Assembly: GCA_029216955.1 (NCBI GenBank)
Contig: JANAVB010015600.1
Location: 29,472,778-29,536,777, forward strand
Direction of reading: 5' to 3'
DNA length: 64,000 nucleotides
Source of the DNA: Iris pallida
Lineage: Eukaryota > Streptophyta > Magnoliopsida > Asparagales > Iridaceae
Every line of letters starts with the position of its first letter. The stretch's first letter is position 1. This document shows positions 41,831 to 53,800 of this stretch, piece after piece. Position numbers and translations under genes: made by a program. Below the pieces are notes generated by a model, which did no database searches, was not told where the DNA came from, and saw only the letters and a list, made by a program, of their open reading frames with translations.

Positions 41831-44800
41831 TCAATTCTCAAACAGATACGGATACTGCTCCCGCATCTGATCTTCTCGCTCCCAGGTAGATTCGCCTGGT
41901 GAGTTGTGCCGCCACATAACTCTGACTATTGGCGTCACGGAGTTCCTGGTTCTCTTCTCTCCTCTGTCCAATATTGCCACTGGCTTCTCTGGCACTGTGA
42001 GGCTGGGTCCAATTTCCAGCTCCGAATGGTCCACGATGTGGCTCGGGTCCGGGATGTAGCGTCTCAGCTACGTGGAAGACGTTGTGGATGCCTTCGAGAC
42101 TTGGGGGTAGGGCCACCCGATAAGCCACTTCTCCAATCCTGTTGAGTACTTCAAAAGGACCAATATACCTGGGGCTTAGCTTTCCTACTCTACCGAAATG
42201 GATGGTTCCTCTGGTAGGAGAGATCTTCACGAATACACTGTCACCTTCTTCAAACTCCAACGGCCGTCGGCTACTATCGGCCCAATGCTTCTGTCTGTCC
42301 TGGGAAATCCTGAGCTTGTCTCTGATCATCTTTACCTTCTCTGCTACATCGGTCACCATCTTAGGTCCCAGCAATACTCGTTCTCCGACGTCGTCCCAAG
42401 CAAGTGGAGTGCGGCAATGATGTCCATAGAGTGCCTCGAACGGTGTCATACCGATGCTAGCTTGGTTGCTGTTGTTGTAGGAGAACTCTACCAGGTGCAA
42501 ATGGTCTTTCCAAGACCCTCCAAATTCCAAGACGCAGGATCTTAGCATGTCTTCTAGCGTCTGGATTGTTCTCTCTGATTGTCCGTCAGTCTGGGGATGG
42601 TAGGCGGTGCTGAACTTCAGTTGTGTTCCCAAACTGTCATGCAAACTCTTCCAAAAGTGAGAGATAAATCTAGTATCTCTGTCAGACACAATACTTACCG
42701 GAACTCTATGAATCCGGTAGATGTGCCACATGTACAGTATCGCCAACTTCTCAGAGGATAGACCAACTTTGAAGGGAATAAAGTGAGCTGACTTCGTCAA
42801 TCGGTCCACAATAACCCAAATGACATCCTTCCCTCCTTGGGATCGAGGCAGTCCTGACACAAAGTCTATCGTTATGTGCTCTCATTTCCACTCCGGGATG
42901 TCAAGCGGCTGCAACAGTCCTGCTGGTCTCTGTCTGCTAGCTTTCACTTGTTGACAAATTAAACATCTAGCCACATACCTGGATACGTCCTTCTTCATTC
43001 CGTACCACCACACTATAGTACGCATATCCCGATACATTTTGTTGGCTCCAGGATGTATGGAATACTGCGACTGGTGCGCTTCTTGTATCAGCTCGTTCCT
43101 TAGTTCGCCAGTTGGTATGCAAAGTCTCGTACCATTTTTCAGTGCTCCGTCACTGGCGATTGAGAATCCTTCAAGTGTTCCTGCCAGCACTTGATCTCTG
43201 AGTTTGTAAGGTATCTCGTCTTGGAATTGTGCCTCCTTGACTCTGTCCATTAGACTTGAACGCACTTGCAACTGCATCATTGTTGAATCAGCTCCTGGTA
43301 CAATGGCTTCTCTTCCCAGTTTTTTATTACTTCTTCGGGCAGTACAATCTCCAGTCAAAGCTTTTCCATGTTCTCTAGCAAATGACGCTCCTTGGTCAAG
43401 AACATTGCCATCGGGTATCGACTAAGTGCATCTGCAACAACATTAGCCTTACCCGAATGATACTGCAGGTTGATGTCGAAATCCTTCATCAGCTCCAGCC
43501 ATCGTCTCTGTAGCATGTTCAGCTCTTTCTGAGTGAAAACATATTTAAGACTTTTGTGGTCTGTAAATATTTCTACTCTCTCTCCATAAAGGTAGTGCTT
43601 CCATAGCTTCAATGCAAATATCACCGCTGCCAGCTCCAAATCATGTGTAGGATAGTTCTTCGTATGAGTCCGTAATTGTCTCGATGCATAAGCAATTACT
43701 TTCCCGTGTTGTTGAAGAACGCAGCCCAATCCCTTACCGGAAGCATAACTATAAATTAAGAAACCGCCGGTACCTGCGGGTAGCGCAAGTATCGGCGCCG
43801 TTGTAAGCCTCTTCTTCAGTTCCTCAAAAGCTGACTGGCAAGCTTCAGACCAAATGAATTCTTCGTTCTTCCTGGTGAGCTTCATCATTGGTTCAGCATT
43901 CCTGGAGAAATCCTTCACAAACTTTCGGTAGTAGCCAGCTAAACCCTAAAAGCTTCTGATTTATGCAACCGAACTTGGTGCAGTCCACTTCTCAATAGCA
44001 GCTATCTTCTTTGGATCCACCGAAATTCCTTTTCCTGTGACAACATGGCCCAGAAATTCCACTTTGTCTAAAAAGAATTCGCATTTAGATAGCTTACCAT
44101 AGAGCTTCTCCTTCCTCAAGGTGCTCAGAACTTTCCTCAGGTGCTCTTCATGCTCTTCTTCAGTCTTCGAGTAGATCAGTATGTCGTCGATGAACACAAC
44201 AACAAACTGATCCAGGTATTCATGGAAGACCTTGTTCATGAGGTTCATGAATATCGCAGGAGCATTCGTCAGTCCAAACGGCATGGCCAAAAATTCATAC
44301 TGACCATATTTGGTGTTGAACGCCGTTTTTGGAATATCCTCCTTCCTGACCTTGATTTGATGGTAGCCAGACCTGAGATCTATCTTCGAAAATACTTTAG
44401 CTCCACTCAGTTGATCAAATAGGTCGTCGATCCGGGACATAGGGTACTTGTTCTTGATGGTAATGTTGTTCAGTGCCCTGTAATCGATGTACATCCGCAC
44501 GTTTCCATCCTTCTTGGGCACGAACAAAACTGGTGCTCCCCAGGGTGAAGCCCCGTCTCTGATAAATCCTTTTGCCTTCAGTTCGTCAATCTGATCCTTC
44601 ATCTCCTTTGCCTCCTTGGGGTTGACTCTGTAGCATCCCCGAAAAAAAGGGGAAGAGCCGGGTACTAGGTCGATGGTGAATTCCACATCTCGATCTGGCG
44701 ACAATCCTGGAAGACTATCTGGAAAGACGTCCATGAATTCCGCTATGATAGGGTGAGGAGGCCCGGGTTCTTCGGTGATAGATGAGTAGGTAACACTCTT

Positions 44801-45640
44801 CATGTCTTCCGGAGCTCGAGAGATTTCAAACTCCGGTTCTCCTGGTGGGCTGAAGATTACACATCCTCTATGACAATCTATCAGCGCATGCTGCTCACTT
44901 AACCAGTCCATCCCTAGGACTATATCATAGTTGGGCAAGGGCATCACAAGTAAGGGTGTTAAGAATTGGTGTCCTGAGATAGTTATGGGACATTTACAAG
45001 CCTCGGTGATGGGTATGGGTCTACCACCGGTCATAACTCTACTAATCATCTTGCTAAGTCCCGTATCTAGGTGGTGTGCAGAAATAAACTTTGATAATAT
45101 AAAACTATGTGATGCACCCGAATCAAATAATGCTAGAGCAAGATGTGAAAACACATAAATGGAACCTGTGATGACATCAGCGGTGGGTTTCTGCTCTAGT
45201 TCTTGATCTTCTGCTGCTAGAGCAAAAGCTCGCCCGGTCTTCTGCTTGTGTTGTCCGAACCGTTGTTGCTGAGTAGGTAGGGGAGCTCTTTGCTGAGTTG
45301 CTCCGGTCCGGTTGGATGCTGTGGAGCAGTCCCTCACTTGGTGGGTGGCAGGCTCACAGACTAGACAGTGTCCTAGCCTCTTCCTGCAGTTGAGCGCCTG
45401 ATGTCCTGGCTTCTTGCAGAAATCGCAGACAGGGATCTGCTTCTGAGGTGCTCGTTCATTGGTCCTTGCTTGATGGTGCGAAGGCCTGTTGTTGTTGTTG
45501 TTGTTGTTGGGCCTCTTCTGGTTACCCTGAAAGTTGCTAGTTCCAGGATACTTCCTTTTTGAACGAGAAGGCTGGCTCTTCTCCACGTCCTGAGCTCGTA
45601 TCAGAATCTTCTCATATGTCTTGGCGCCACCTGCGATCAC
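41831..45640 (-). pseudogene. pol: E6 gag C-terminus, protease, pol and chromodomain
   Basis: From right to left: gag C-terminus cut by E7; zinc knuckles [14 protein letters not shown] and [14 protein letters not shown]; protease [12 protein letters not shown] with FIDD intact; RNase H; integrase HHCC finger and core; and a chromodomain ending YPYLFEN at 41831. Stops at 43961 and about 43949, a frameshift near 43356, TGA at 42882 (Trp-Lys-Trp region) and a frameshift near 42066 break it. RNase H has YSYASGKG where YSDASGKG is usual, losing a catalytic Asp; RT has YIDYRALNN for [21 protein letters not shown] runs on without intron. Confidence 0.86.
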
Positions 45641-45645
45641 AGGGG

Positions 45646-47880
45646 TATAGAAGCATGGAATTTTAGGACCAGGAATCCTACGCGCCTAATATCACATGCG
45701 CCAGGGAGCTCAGATGAAGTACTTAGCACAGCGAGAGAATAGACATTAAAATAGGATTTTTTATTTCATATAAAAGTCTATTACATGTCTTTACAAAGGA
45801 GAATTTCTACAAAGAAAAGATCCTAAGTCTACAGCTAGGCACAGCAACCTCTATGCGCCTTCAAACAGGCGCATCTCGCCATGCGCCTTCAAATAGGCGC
45901 AGCAACCACCATGCGCTCCCAGCAAGGTACATCTCGCCATACGCTCTCAGCCAGGCGCATCCCTTTAGCAGCTCAGTTATGTGCATCCTCAGTTATATGC
46001 ATCCCTTCGGCGGCTCAGTTATGTGCATCCCTTCAGCAGCTCAGTTATGTGCCGCCCTTCAGCGTCCCACAGGCGCATCATGAAGTGTCAGCATATGCGC
46101 CATCAAATTCTTCGACTAATGAAGCATTTATTGAGCAGAACGAGGGTGGCAATCAACCCTCTAGCTGGAGGAGGAGCTCTTCAAACCAAGGAAGAGAAGA
46201 GCACTGCAAATCAACCTGCGGCTAAAGGAGCAGCTTTCCACACAACCAGAATGGGCAACACCCACTCTAGCAGGAGGAGGAGCTCTCCCAAACCCCAAGG
46301 AAGATGATCGGAGCACCATAATTCCGATCTGCGGCTCTTCCAGCATGACGGAGACGGGGCTCGAGCATCCTAATCTTTAGATGCAATAGGCACCTTTTGC
46401 CTGCCTCAGAAGCCCTCGACTCTGACTTTTGGATGTAACAGTCACCTTCAAGTGCATCAATGAAGGCAGTGCGTCGCATCTTCACCCTCGAAAGTATCTC
46501 ATCAACAGAATGTGCTCGAGCAAACAAATTCATTCCGGGAGGACGTGAGAGAACGAGAAGCAAACTCTCTCTATGCCACTATTTATAGACCGGGCGAATC
46601 AAACCCATGCGCTAAGTGGCTGGCTCTCCGAATCCCGTGCAATGAATTTGCCTTAAATGGTGATGAACCTGACGCTTCGAATTCAGCCAAGTCGGCTATT
46701 TAAAGAACTCGAAGAACGTAACAGTCGGACCAATAAACACGCATCATGCAAAGCAGATGCGCCGGTCAGACCGCGCCTCACAAGGATGTGCCCTTCAAAC
46801 ATTAAGAGCCTCACAAGAACGCGCCCCCATGCGTCCCCATGTGCCTAGTGGAACGACGATCGATGCACCTACTCAAACAGTCCATCACCCGTCAAAGAAC
46901 ATTAAATGCTAAAGTCTGACAGAGTTGGCAGTACGTCCCCCGTGGACTGAACTTGACAGCTTTTTCAGAAGACGAAGCATCACCAACGTCAGCATCATCC
47001 GGCGGTTACAAGCCACCTGGCCGCCCAACCATCTCGTATGCGCCTCCGCAGCCATGCGCCCAAATCTCTGCATGCGCCTCGAAAGCCATGCGCCTCAGAC
47101 TTTTTTTCTGATCCCTAAAGACAGAAGTCAAAGTCACTATTGAAGCCCCGCATGCGCCTTAAAAGCCATGCGCCTCGACTGGTTCATGACTCCTAAAGGT
47201 TATGAGCCAAAAGTCTCCTCATGCGCCCAATCCCAGGCACATCCTATCAGAATAACTCCCCATCAAATCTGAGATCTTCGAGCCAAGGACCTACGACACG
47301 CGTCCTTTGACTTGATTCAGCCTATGAAGGGGTGCTAATCACCCAAGATCTCAGTAACTGAAAGATCTTCTCCATTGCTACGTGTCAGCTATGCCGTAGC
47401 CCACGACAGCAACAAGAAGGCTTCAACTCCTCAATCTGAGCGCATCGTCCATACGCCTCCATCAGCAATCACCACGTGGCGTCCCCACGTACAGGCGCAT
47501 CCTACATGCGCGCATGAGCAGCCAGCCTGCAAAGCTATAAATAGAGGGATCATCTCCTTCTAACACACACGGAGATCTACATACATCATACAAGCACCGA
47601 TATACATATCCAGAGACAGACCTGCAAGCATACACAGAGAGACAGATACAGACACTCAACGTCTTCCTCCTCTCAGCAAGCTCCAGCACCCAGAGCAATC
47701 CAAACCTTCAGAGAACCGAAAATTGTCGTCATATCGTCAACGGAGTCAACGTATTACCACTCGCTCCATCGGCACAAGGGACCCAGATAAACAAAAGTGT
47801 ACTCCTAGGACTACGTCTAAGTCCTACATTATAACACTGTTCTGTTTGTATTAAAATTTGTAATAACATAATTTTAATGG
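45646..47880 (+). repeat. E7 5' LTR (ends approximate)
   Basis: The E6 gag frame is lost at 45640 and the primer-binding site lies at 47890, so the LTR falls between. TATAGAAGC at 45646 may be a decayed TG start; the end is near ATAACA (47867) or GGCA (about 47881). The LTR is full of ATGCGC/GCGCAT motifs. The 3' LTR is not in the window, so I cannot confirm the ends. Confidence 0.6.
47536..47544 (+). promoter_or_regulatory. TATA box of E7 LTR
   Basis: TATAAATAG in AAGCTATAAATAGAGGG, a textbook plant core promoter. Transcription would start near 47565-47575. The leader to the gag ATG is about 400 bases. Confidence 0.75.
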
Positions 47881-47889
47881 CAAACAAGC

Positions 47890-47907
47890 TGACGACTCTG
47901 CTGGAGA
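47890..47907 (+). promoter_or_regulatory. E7 primer-binding site (Arg-tRNA type)
   Basis: TGACGACTCTGCTGGAGA, close to the TGGCGACTCTGCTGGGGA-type site of Tat/Ogre elements, which is thought to pair with a tRNA-Arg. It lies just right of the LTR. Confidence 0.6.
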
Positions 47908-47975
47908 CTTCTTTCTCCTCCCCCGAGAAAGCTGTGTTATAATCTGACGACGTGAAGGTGGGCTCCTCCCACAAG

Positions 47976-50885
47976 ATGCTGGTCGTACACCTCAATCAAC
48001 AGGCGTATAAGGAGTTCATCTCTGAAGGCAGTGCGAGTCCTTCGAAGCGGCTGCCGAAGCCGAAGAAGACTCGCCGAGTCTGGGTGCGCAAGGTCGACGC
48101 CTCTACCGCCACCACCGAAGGGGATGCACCAATGCAGCCTTCCCTTCCTGCTGACGTTCTCAGCAACCAAGATGCTCCCACTGGTGCAGCGCATCTCTCG
48201 AAGAAACGTGCGGTTGACCACGTTTCCCCGCCATCTCCCTCTCAGGCGAGGAAGATGCGCCGACGGAGCAGGGGCGCAGCTAATGCCCCGCGCATCACCT
48301 CTGATACGCCACTGAAAGTCTTTGTCTTTGACAGACTCACTCGCTGTAGTGGCGAGGAGAATTTGGACTCTGAGTACTATGCGCCCCAGCGGGCTGGCAC
48401 GAAGAAGTCCAAGGCAGTACGTGCCATGCGCCTCAAACGTGCTATGCCGGCAGCAAATCAAAAGCATGCGCTCACAATCATGCGCACTGCTGATGGTAAG
48501 CTGTATAAGGTCGGCTCAGGAGCCTCTGCGCCAGAGATGAGTCGACCTTCAAAGTCCTTGTCTCACTTGGGCGCATCTGTTGCGCTCGCAACCAAGTCGG
48601 GCAAGGTAAACCCTGTGGTCTTGAACTCCCGTACCTCCACTGGTTGTGCGTTTGAGGTTCGTTCAAATCAATGTAAATATTGTCCTCCTAATACTGATCC
48701 GAGCGCCTGTTTGGTGTTGGATCAGGGGGCGCAACATTCACTTAACCAGCCTGGTGCTTGGCCTTGCCATACGCCTGATGGGGGTGCAAAGGTGGCACTA
48801 TCTTCCAACGATCTGCGTAACATGATCACTCACAAACGCCGATCAGGAGAGTCGACTGACAAGCACAATGCGCCCCTCACAGGGCACACCTGTGCTGTAG
48901 TCACCATCAACTGCTGTTGCAAGGCAGCGGTACCACCAAGACAGCCAGAACTAAAGGTTGCTTCATGCAATGTAATCTCCTACTCCTCGTCAGTCCGAAA
49001 GGCGACTGGCAATTCCTCGTCCTCGTCCAAGAGCCAGCCGAGGAAAACCAAGACAACTGTCCCGTCCTCCGGGGTGTTTGAAGGCACTCGGAGGAGAAAG
49101 AAGATCTTGGAGGAAGCTGGGGGTAGTCAAGCCCTCGTTGACCCTCCTTCTGAAGACGAAGATGTCCTCCAAAGCACAGCTGGGGTAGACCTTCATCCTA
49201 GAGACGAAATCAGCCTCTCGGATGTAGCTGGGGGTAGTCTATCCCCTGTGGATCTGCGTATCGAAGACGAGGACCTCCAAGACAGAACATGGGATAATCA
49301 AGCCCTTGCGGACGCTCCTGAAGACGAGGGTGTCCTCCAAAACATAGCTGGAGATAGCCAGGACGAAGCTCTAGGAGAGGCAACTTCCCTACAGGAGAGT
49401 GAGCCCGAAAGCGAAGCCTCAACTGATCTATCCGACTCCAGCCGTGTCATGACAGTATACATGACTGGAGGTGATACCGAGCCAGATGTGCCGCCTGCAG
49501 ACCTCGTCCAGCGCATGGATACCCTGGAGGGTGGACGCAAAACCCTCTCTGCCTCTATGCAAACACTGACTCAAGCAGTGTTTAAAATACGGTCCGCTTT
49601 GGCCAGGGCACCGTCTACTGGTCCTGACCCAGGGGCCAATGGAGAATCAAGTGTACCCCTTCAACGGGTATCCTTAGATACAGATCGCCGTGAAGCACCA
49701 CGGACGTCGGAGCCCTCAAATGCTCAACTCCAGGTGGTACCACCTTTCCCGACTACCAGCTCCACAGAAGACGTGGTCGAGATGATCAGGGACTTGTGCG
49801 AACGCTTTGAGTCCAAGAATAGACAAGAGGAGCGGCAAAAGATGGGGATCCCCCAACCTTATCCCCTCGAATGGAACAAGGTGGTTTATCCTCCTAAGTA
49901 TAAACCACAAATACTGACGCCATACGACGGAAAGGACTCTCCGCGTTGCTATCTGATGTACTTCCAGTCTCAGATGGGACATCTCCCGAAGGAGGATGCA
50001 CTACTCACCAGCATATTTGTCGGGGCACTGAAAGGAGTGGCATACGACTGGTACTGTAGTCTCCCCAATAACTCCATATCTTCCTTCGACGACTTGACGC
50101 ATCTCTTCCTCGACCGTTTCTACGACGGCGGGAAAGGACATGACAATGGCGTCCCTCATAGAGATACGCCAGAAGGAGAAAGAAACAGTTCGAGTATTCA
50201 TCGAATGCTTCCGACAGGCCTGCTTCAGACTGCCCCCGGGCATGCCAGAACATGCACTCCTCTCCTCCTGCAGCATGAACATGCTGCCTGCAATCAAACT
50301 CTGGCTCAACTCTACTCCTCCTTCCGACTGGAGTTCCTTGATCATCGAGGCCGAGGCAGCAGAAAAAAGACGTCCAATGCTCGCCTTCTGGGGGTTAATT
50401 TCCCTGCCTTTGAAGACAAGGGGAAACGGCCTGCAGCCAACAACCCCGGACGAGAGACGAAGGGGAAACAGGCGTTGACTGTCAATGCCTCCAAAGGTGC
50501 ATCGGTACCTACTCGGAAGCCTCCACTTGTACCAAGGCCAAAGGAGGTTTATTCTTTCAATGATAAAGACATCCTGCAACTCTTTGAGATACTGAAGCAG
50601 GGTGACAAGATCAAGTTGTCGGACCTGAAGCATCCCGACGAGGTTGGGAAAGTGGACAAACCGAGGCACTGTCACTACCATCAGTTTATCGGACACCCAA
50701 CTAAGGACTGTTACGTCCTCAAGTACTATATCCAACGCATGATCAATGCAGATGTCATCTCCGTCGACTACGCGGAGAAAACGGTTTCGGCCAACCTGGT
50801 GTCACTCCAATTTGGCACCTTACCGTCCTACTACAACACAAGATGGCGTCGTTCCCATCCCAAAGGCGACAATGGAGGTGGTTAA
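47976..50885 (+). CDS. gag: E7 gag, open but with two compensating frameshifts
   Basis: One open frame; the first ATG is at 47976 (an upstream GTG would add eight residues), giving 969 codons. Residues 1 to about 630 are a Ser/Lys/Glu-rich extension without known domain, holding three imperfect copies of a PSEDEDVLQ..AG-type repeat (about 49140-49380). The retrotransposon gag core follows (about 49850-50130: PYDGKDSPRCYLMYFQSQMG, WYCSLP). From about 50140 to 50395 the conserved gag sequence (SLIEIRQKEKETVRVFIE, IEAEAAEK) is in another frame, so this stretch of the open frame is out-of-frame filler. After it the normal Tat gag end returns (CHYHQFIGHPTKDCYVLK). The protein as encoded is probably non-functional. 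Confidence 0.78.
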   Translation: MLVVHLNQQAYKEFISEGSASPSKRLPKPKKTRRVWVRKVDASTATTEGDAPMQPSLPADVLSNQDAPTGAAHLSKKRAVDHVSPPSPSQARKMRRRSRGAANAPRITSDTPLKVFVFDRLTRCSGEENLDSEYYAPQRAGTKKSKAVRAMRLKRAMPAANQKHALTIMRTADGKLYKVGSGASAPEMSRPSKSLSHLGASVALATKSGKVNPVVLNSRTSTGCAFEVRSNQCKYCPPNTDPSACLVLDQGAQHSLNQPGAWPCHTPDGGAKVALSSNDLRNMITHKRRSGESTDKHNAPLTGHTCAVVTINCCCKAAVPPRQPELKVASCNVISYSSSVRKATGNSSSSSKSQPRKTKTTVPSSGVFEGTRRRKKILEEAGGSQALVDPPSEDEDVLQSTAGVDLHPRDEISLSDVAGGSLSPVDLRIEDEDLQDRTWDNQALADAPEDEGVLQNIAGDSQDEALGEATSLQESEPESEASTDLSDSSRVMTVYMTGGDTEPDVPPADLVQRMDTLEGGRKTLSASMQTLTQAVFKIRSALARAPSTGPDPGANGESSVPLQRVSLDTDRREAPRTSEPSNAQLQVVPPFPTTSSTEDVVEMIRDLCERFESKNRQEERQKMGIPQPYPLEWNKVVYPPKYKPQILTPYDGKDSPRCYLMYFQSQMGHLPKEDALLTSIFVGALKGVAYDWYCSLPNNSISSFDDLTHLFLDRFYDGGKGHDNGVPHRDTPEGERNSSSIHRMLPTGLLQTAPGHARTCTPLLLQHEHAACNQTLAQLYSSFRLEFLDHRGRGSRKKTSNARLLGVNFPAFEDKGKRPAANNPGRETKGKQALTVNASKGASVPTRKPPLVPRPKEVYSFNDKDILQLFEILKQGDKIKLSDLKHPDEVGKVDKPRHCHYHQFIGHPTKDCYVLKYYIQRMINADVISVDYAEKTVSANLVSLQFGTLPSYYNTRWRRSHPKGDNGGG

Positions 50886-53800
50886 CTTACCACCTACTCG
50901 TGACAACGTGAGTGGACTCATCCCACTCACCACATCCCGGGGAGACGTCTTATGGGTTCATCCTGACCTCGTCTCCGAGGTTACTCAACCGGAGGTACGC
51001 TCTGCCTCTAAAACTTAGGGCAGAAAGATCAAGTCTTGCCGCATGGTCTCTTCCCCTGCAGAAGAGGCACTTCCTGTACAGACGCGTTCACATCAAAACG
51101 CCCAACCCAATGAAGCTGCCGTCGAGGTGGTGCCTTCCTGCACCGTCCCTGCTGCCCAGGAAGAGGGCCCATCTAAGCCCCCAGCAGCCAATAAGCAGAA
51201 GCATTTAGAGGCCCGTTTGGACAGGCCTCTACGAAAGGAGAATTCTTCGGGGCTAGCCAAGCGCCACAACTTCGACATACTGGCACAACTTGCCAGTACT
51301 CCTGCCTGCCTGTCTCTGTTCGAGCTCCTTCGTCTTTCCAAGGACACTCGGAAAGCTCTCTGTGAAGCCCTGAAGGATGCTGAGTCCTTCATCAGCCAGG
51401 TCAAGCAGCCTGAGGATACTCCGACTACATGTGCGCACTGTCATTGTACGGATGAAGTTATCCCTAACATAACCTTCACCCAATAAGACATGCTGCTCAA
51501 GCACAACCGATACAACAGGCCGCTGTATTATACAGGGTATATCGGTTCCGTCAAGGTGAAGCGAATTCAGATCGATTCGGGGTCTTCCCTCAGCATCATT
51601 CCGAAGACGCTGCTCACAATACTGGGGAACCCAATGTACCGACTGGCACCTTCCAACACAACAATCAGTGGCTTCAATGCTAGCAAAAGTGAGCTACTGG
51701 GTAAAATACGGCTGAAGTGTCATATTGGTAACCTCAGAACCGGGGTAACTTGCTATGTCGTAGATGCCGACGTCAACTACAACCTCCTCCTGGGTCAGCC
51801 GTGGCTGCATGAGTACATGGTGGTGCCATCTACACTCCTCCAATACATGAAATATGTATCCACCAACGACATCATCCGGACGGAGTTTGCGAACATTGAC
51901 CCTTTCAAGGGAGTCAAAGCCTACTTCACGGATTCTATCATGTACAAGTCGCCCGACGAGGAGGAAACCAATGACGTTGACGATGAAGCAGAAATGGCAG
52001 CAGAGCCGGACATGGAGCCAGAGATGATTCCTGACGCTCCTTTAAAAATTCGACTCAAAGGGAAGCCGCCTCAGACATTGCCTCCCATGAGCATCAAGCT
52101 GCCTGGAAAAGCACCAACTGTTCCGGGTAGAACACCAGCTAAGCTCCCTTGAAGATACGGCTCAAGGAAAAGTCCGCCTCAAACATCGGCTCCCTTTGCG
52201 GCAAAATTACAGGGAAAGGCACCAATTACCGAAGGCGCAGTTGAGGCACCTTTGAAGGTACGTCTTAAGGGCAAGACGCCGCAATCATCTGTCTCATCCA
52301 AGCTGCCGGAGAAGGCCCACATAGCCCTCTCGGAACCCAAGATCAAAGCTGTAGTGGACTCTGCCGATCCAACCTCAGTACTCACAGACGAAGAGCTAGG
52401 GGAATATATCTCTACTGATGTAGATGCATCCCCTCTGGACAATGTAATCCTGCGAGATAAAATCTCGTGTTTCATCAATAATCGAGTGTCCTTTAATTAT
52501 TCTAGTCTTCCGCATTGGAATGCCATGTATACATTAGATAACGCTCTACGGTCGTTGCAAACACAAATAATGACCGTCCATCATGTAAATCGAGTAGTCC
52601 CGTCCCAAAGGGTCTATTTTGTAGTCCTACCGCGGAATCGAGACGAAGAATCAATCATCTTCGACAAAGTCGAGCGTCATCAAGACCTCCTGCCACTCGA
52701 GCAAGAACCGGATACCGGCAGAATACAAGTCTATCGGTATACGGACAAGGCAAAGTACCTCATCCAAAAGATGGGTTACTGACCTAAAAAGCAACAAAGG
52801 CCTGAACTACGGGAAGGGCCGACGTCTTCCTCTCCGGCTTTCGACACCTAAAGGAAAGCCGCAAGACTACTATCATCGAACTCGACGGGGGGTGGGCTAT
52901 GTCACGCCTCCGTCAACTCCAGAGAGCTCGGAAGCAGAAGAGATAGAACATTCTCATTCGTCCTAAGCATCAACTTGGGATTCCGATACCAACATCGGAT
53001 CAGTCTTCAAGAAAGTGCTGTCAGCCAACATGACATCTGCACAATCTCAAGAAGATGAAGGCGAAGACCAAACGCCAGAATTCTTCGAAGAAGAACCCTG
53101 GAGTCAACGCCTAGGAGAACAGTGGGAGTCCCATTTTGAATTACGCGAACCTCCTACCGAAGACGAAGTCGAGCAGATCGACCTTGGGGATGGATCTTCT
53201 TCCAAACCCATCTTCATCAACAAAAGCCTAAGAGGAGAAGACCGGGAATCTTTAATCCAGCTGGCTAAAGAATATATTGATGTCTTCGCCTGGAGCTATG
53301 AAGATATGCCAGGACTTGATCCCCAGATTGCGATGCATAGGCTTAACATCTTACCTGATGCCAAGCCTATAAAGCAACAACATCGATGTTTTCGTCCTGA
53401 CATCATGAACGCTATCAATCAGGAAGTAGACAAACTCTTGACCAGTAGATTTATTCGTGAAGAACAACACCTAGATTGGGTAGCCAACTGTCGTCCCTGT
53501 CATCAAGAAGAATGGGAAGAAACGAGTCTGTATCGACTTCAGGGATCTCAACACTGCTTGCCCGAAGGACGAATTCCCGCTCTCAATCACGACGATCGAT
53601 AACACATGCGCCTTCGAACGCATGTCTTTCATGGACGGGTATTCGGGCTATAACCAGATCAAGATGTTCCCCGATGACGCAAAACACACGTCATTCAGGA
53701 CTCCGAAGGGGGTTTTTTGCTACACAGTGATGCCCTTCGGCTTGAAGAACGCTGGTGCAATATACCAACGAGCTATGAGCACCATCTTCTGTCAGCATCT

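Larger units (their letters stand above)
38698..45640 (-). mobile_element. E6: Tekay-type chromovirus, 5' half outside window
   Basis: Reads on the minus strand. The 3' LTR (38698-41773) is followed by a polypurine-type end and pol, protease and gag C-terminus up to about 45640, where E7 interrupts. Its protein sequences differ clearly from E3 and E5, and it lacks the integrase intron, so it is another Tekay family. The 5' LTR and gag N-terminus would lie beyond E7 and E8. Confidence 0.88.

Noticed and set aside
48990..50735. Long minus-strand ORFs opposite E7 gag, up to 244 codons
   Set aside because: They lie across the recognised gag core and have no domain; gag codon bias keeps the reverse frame open.
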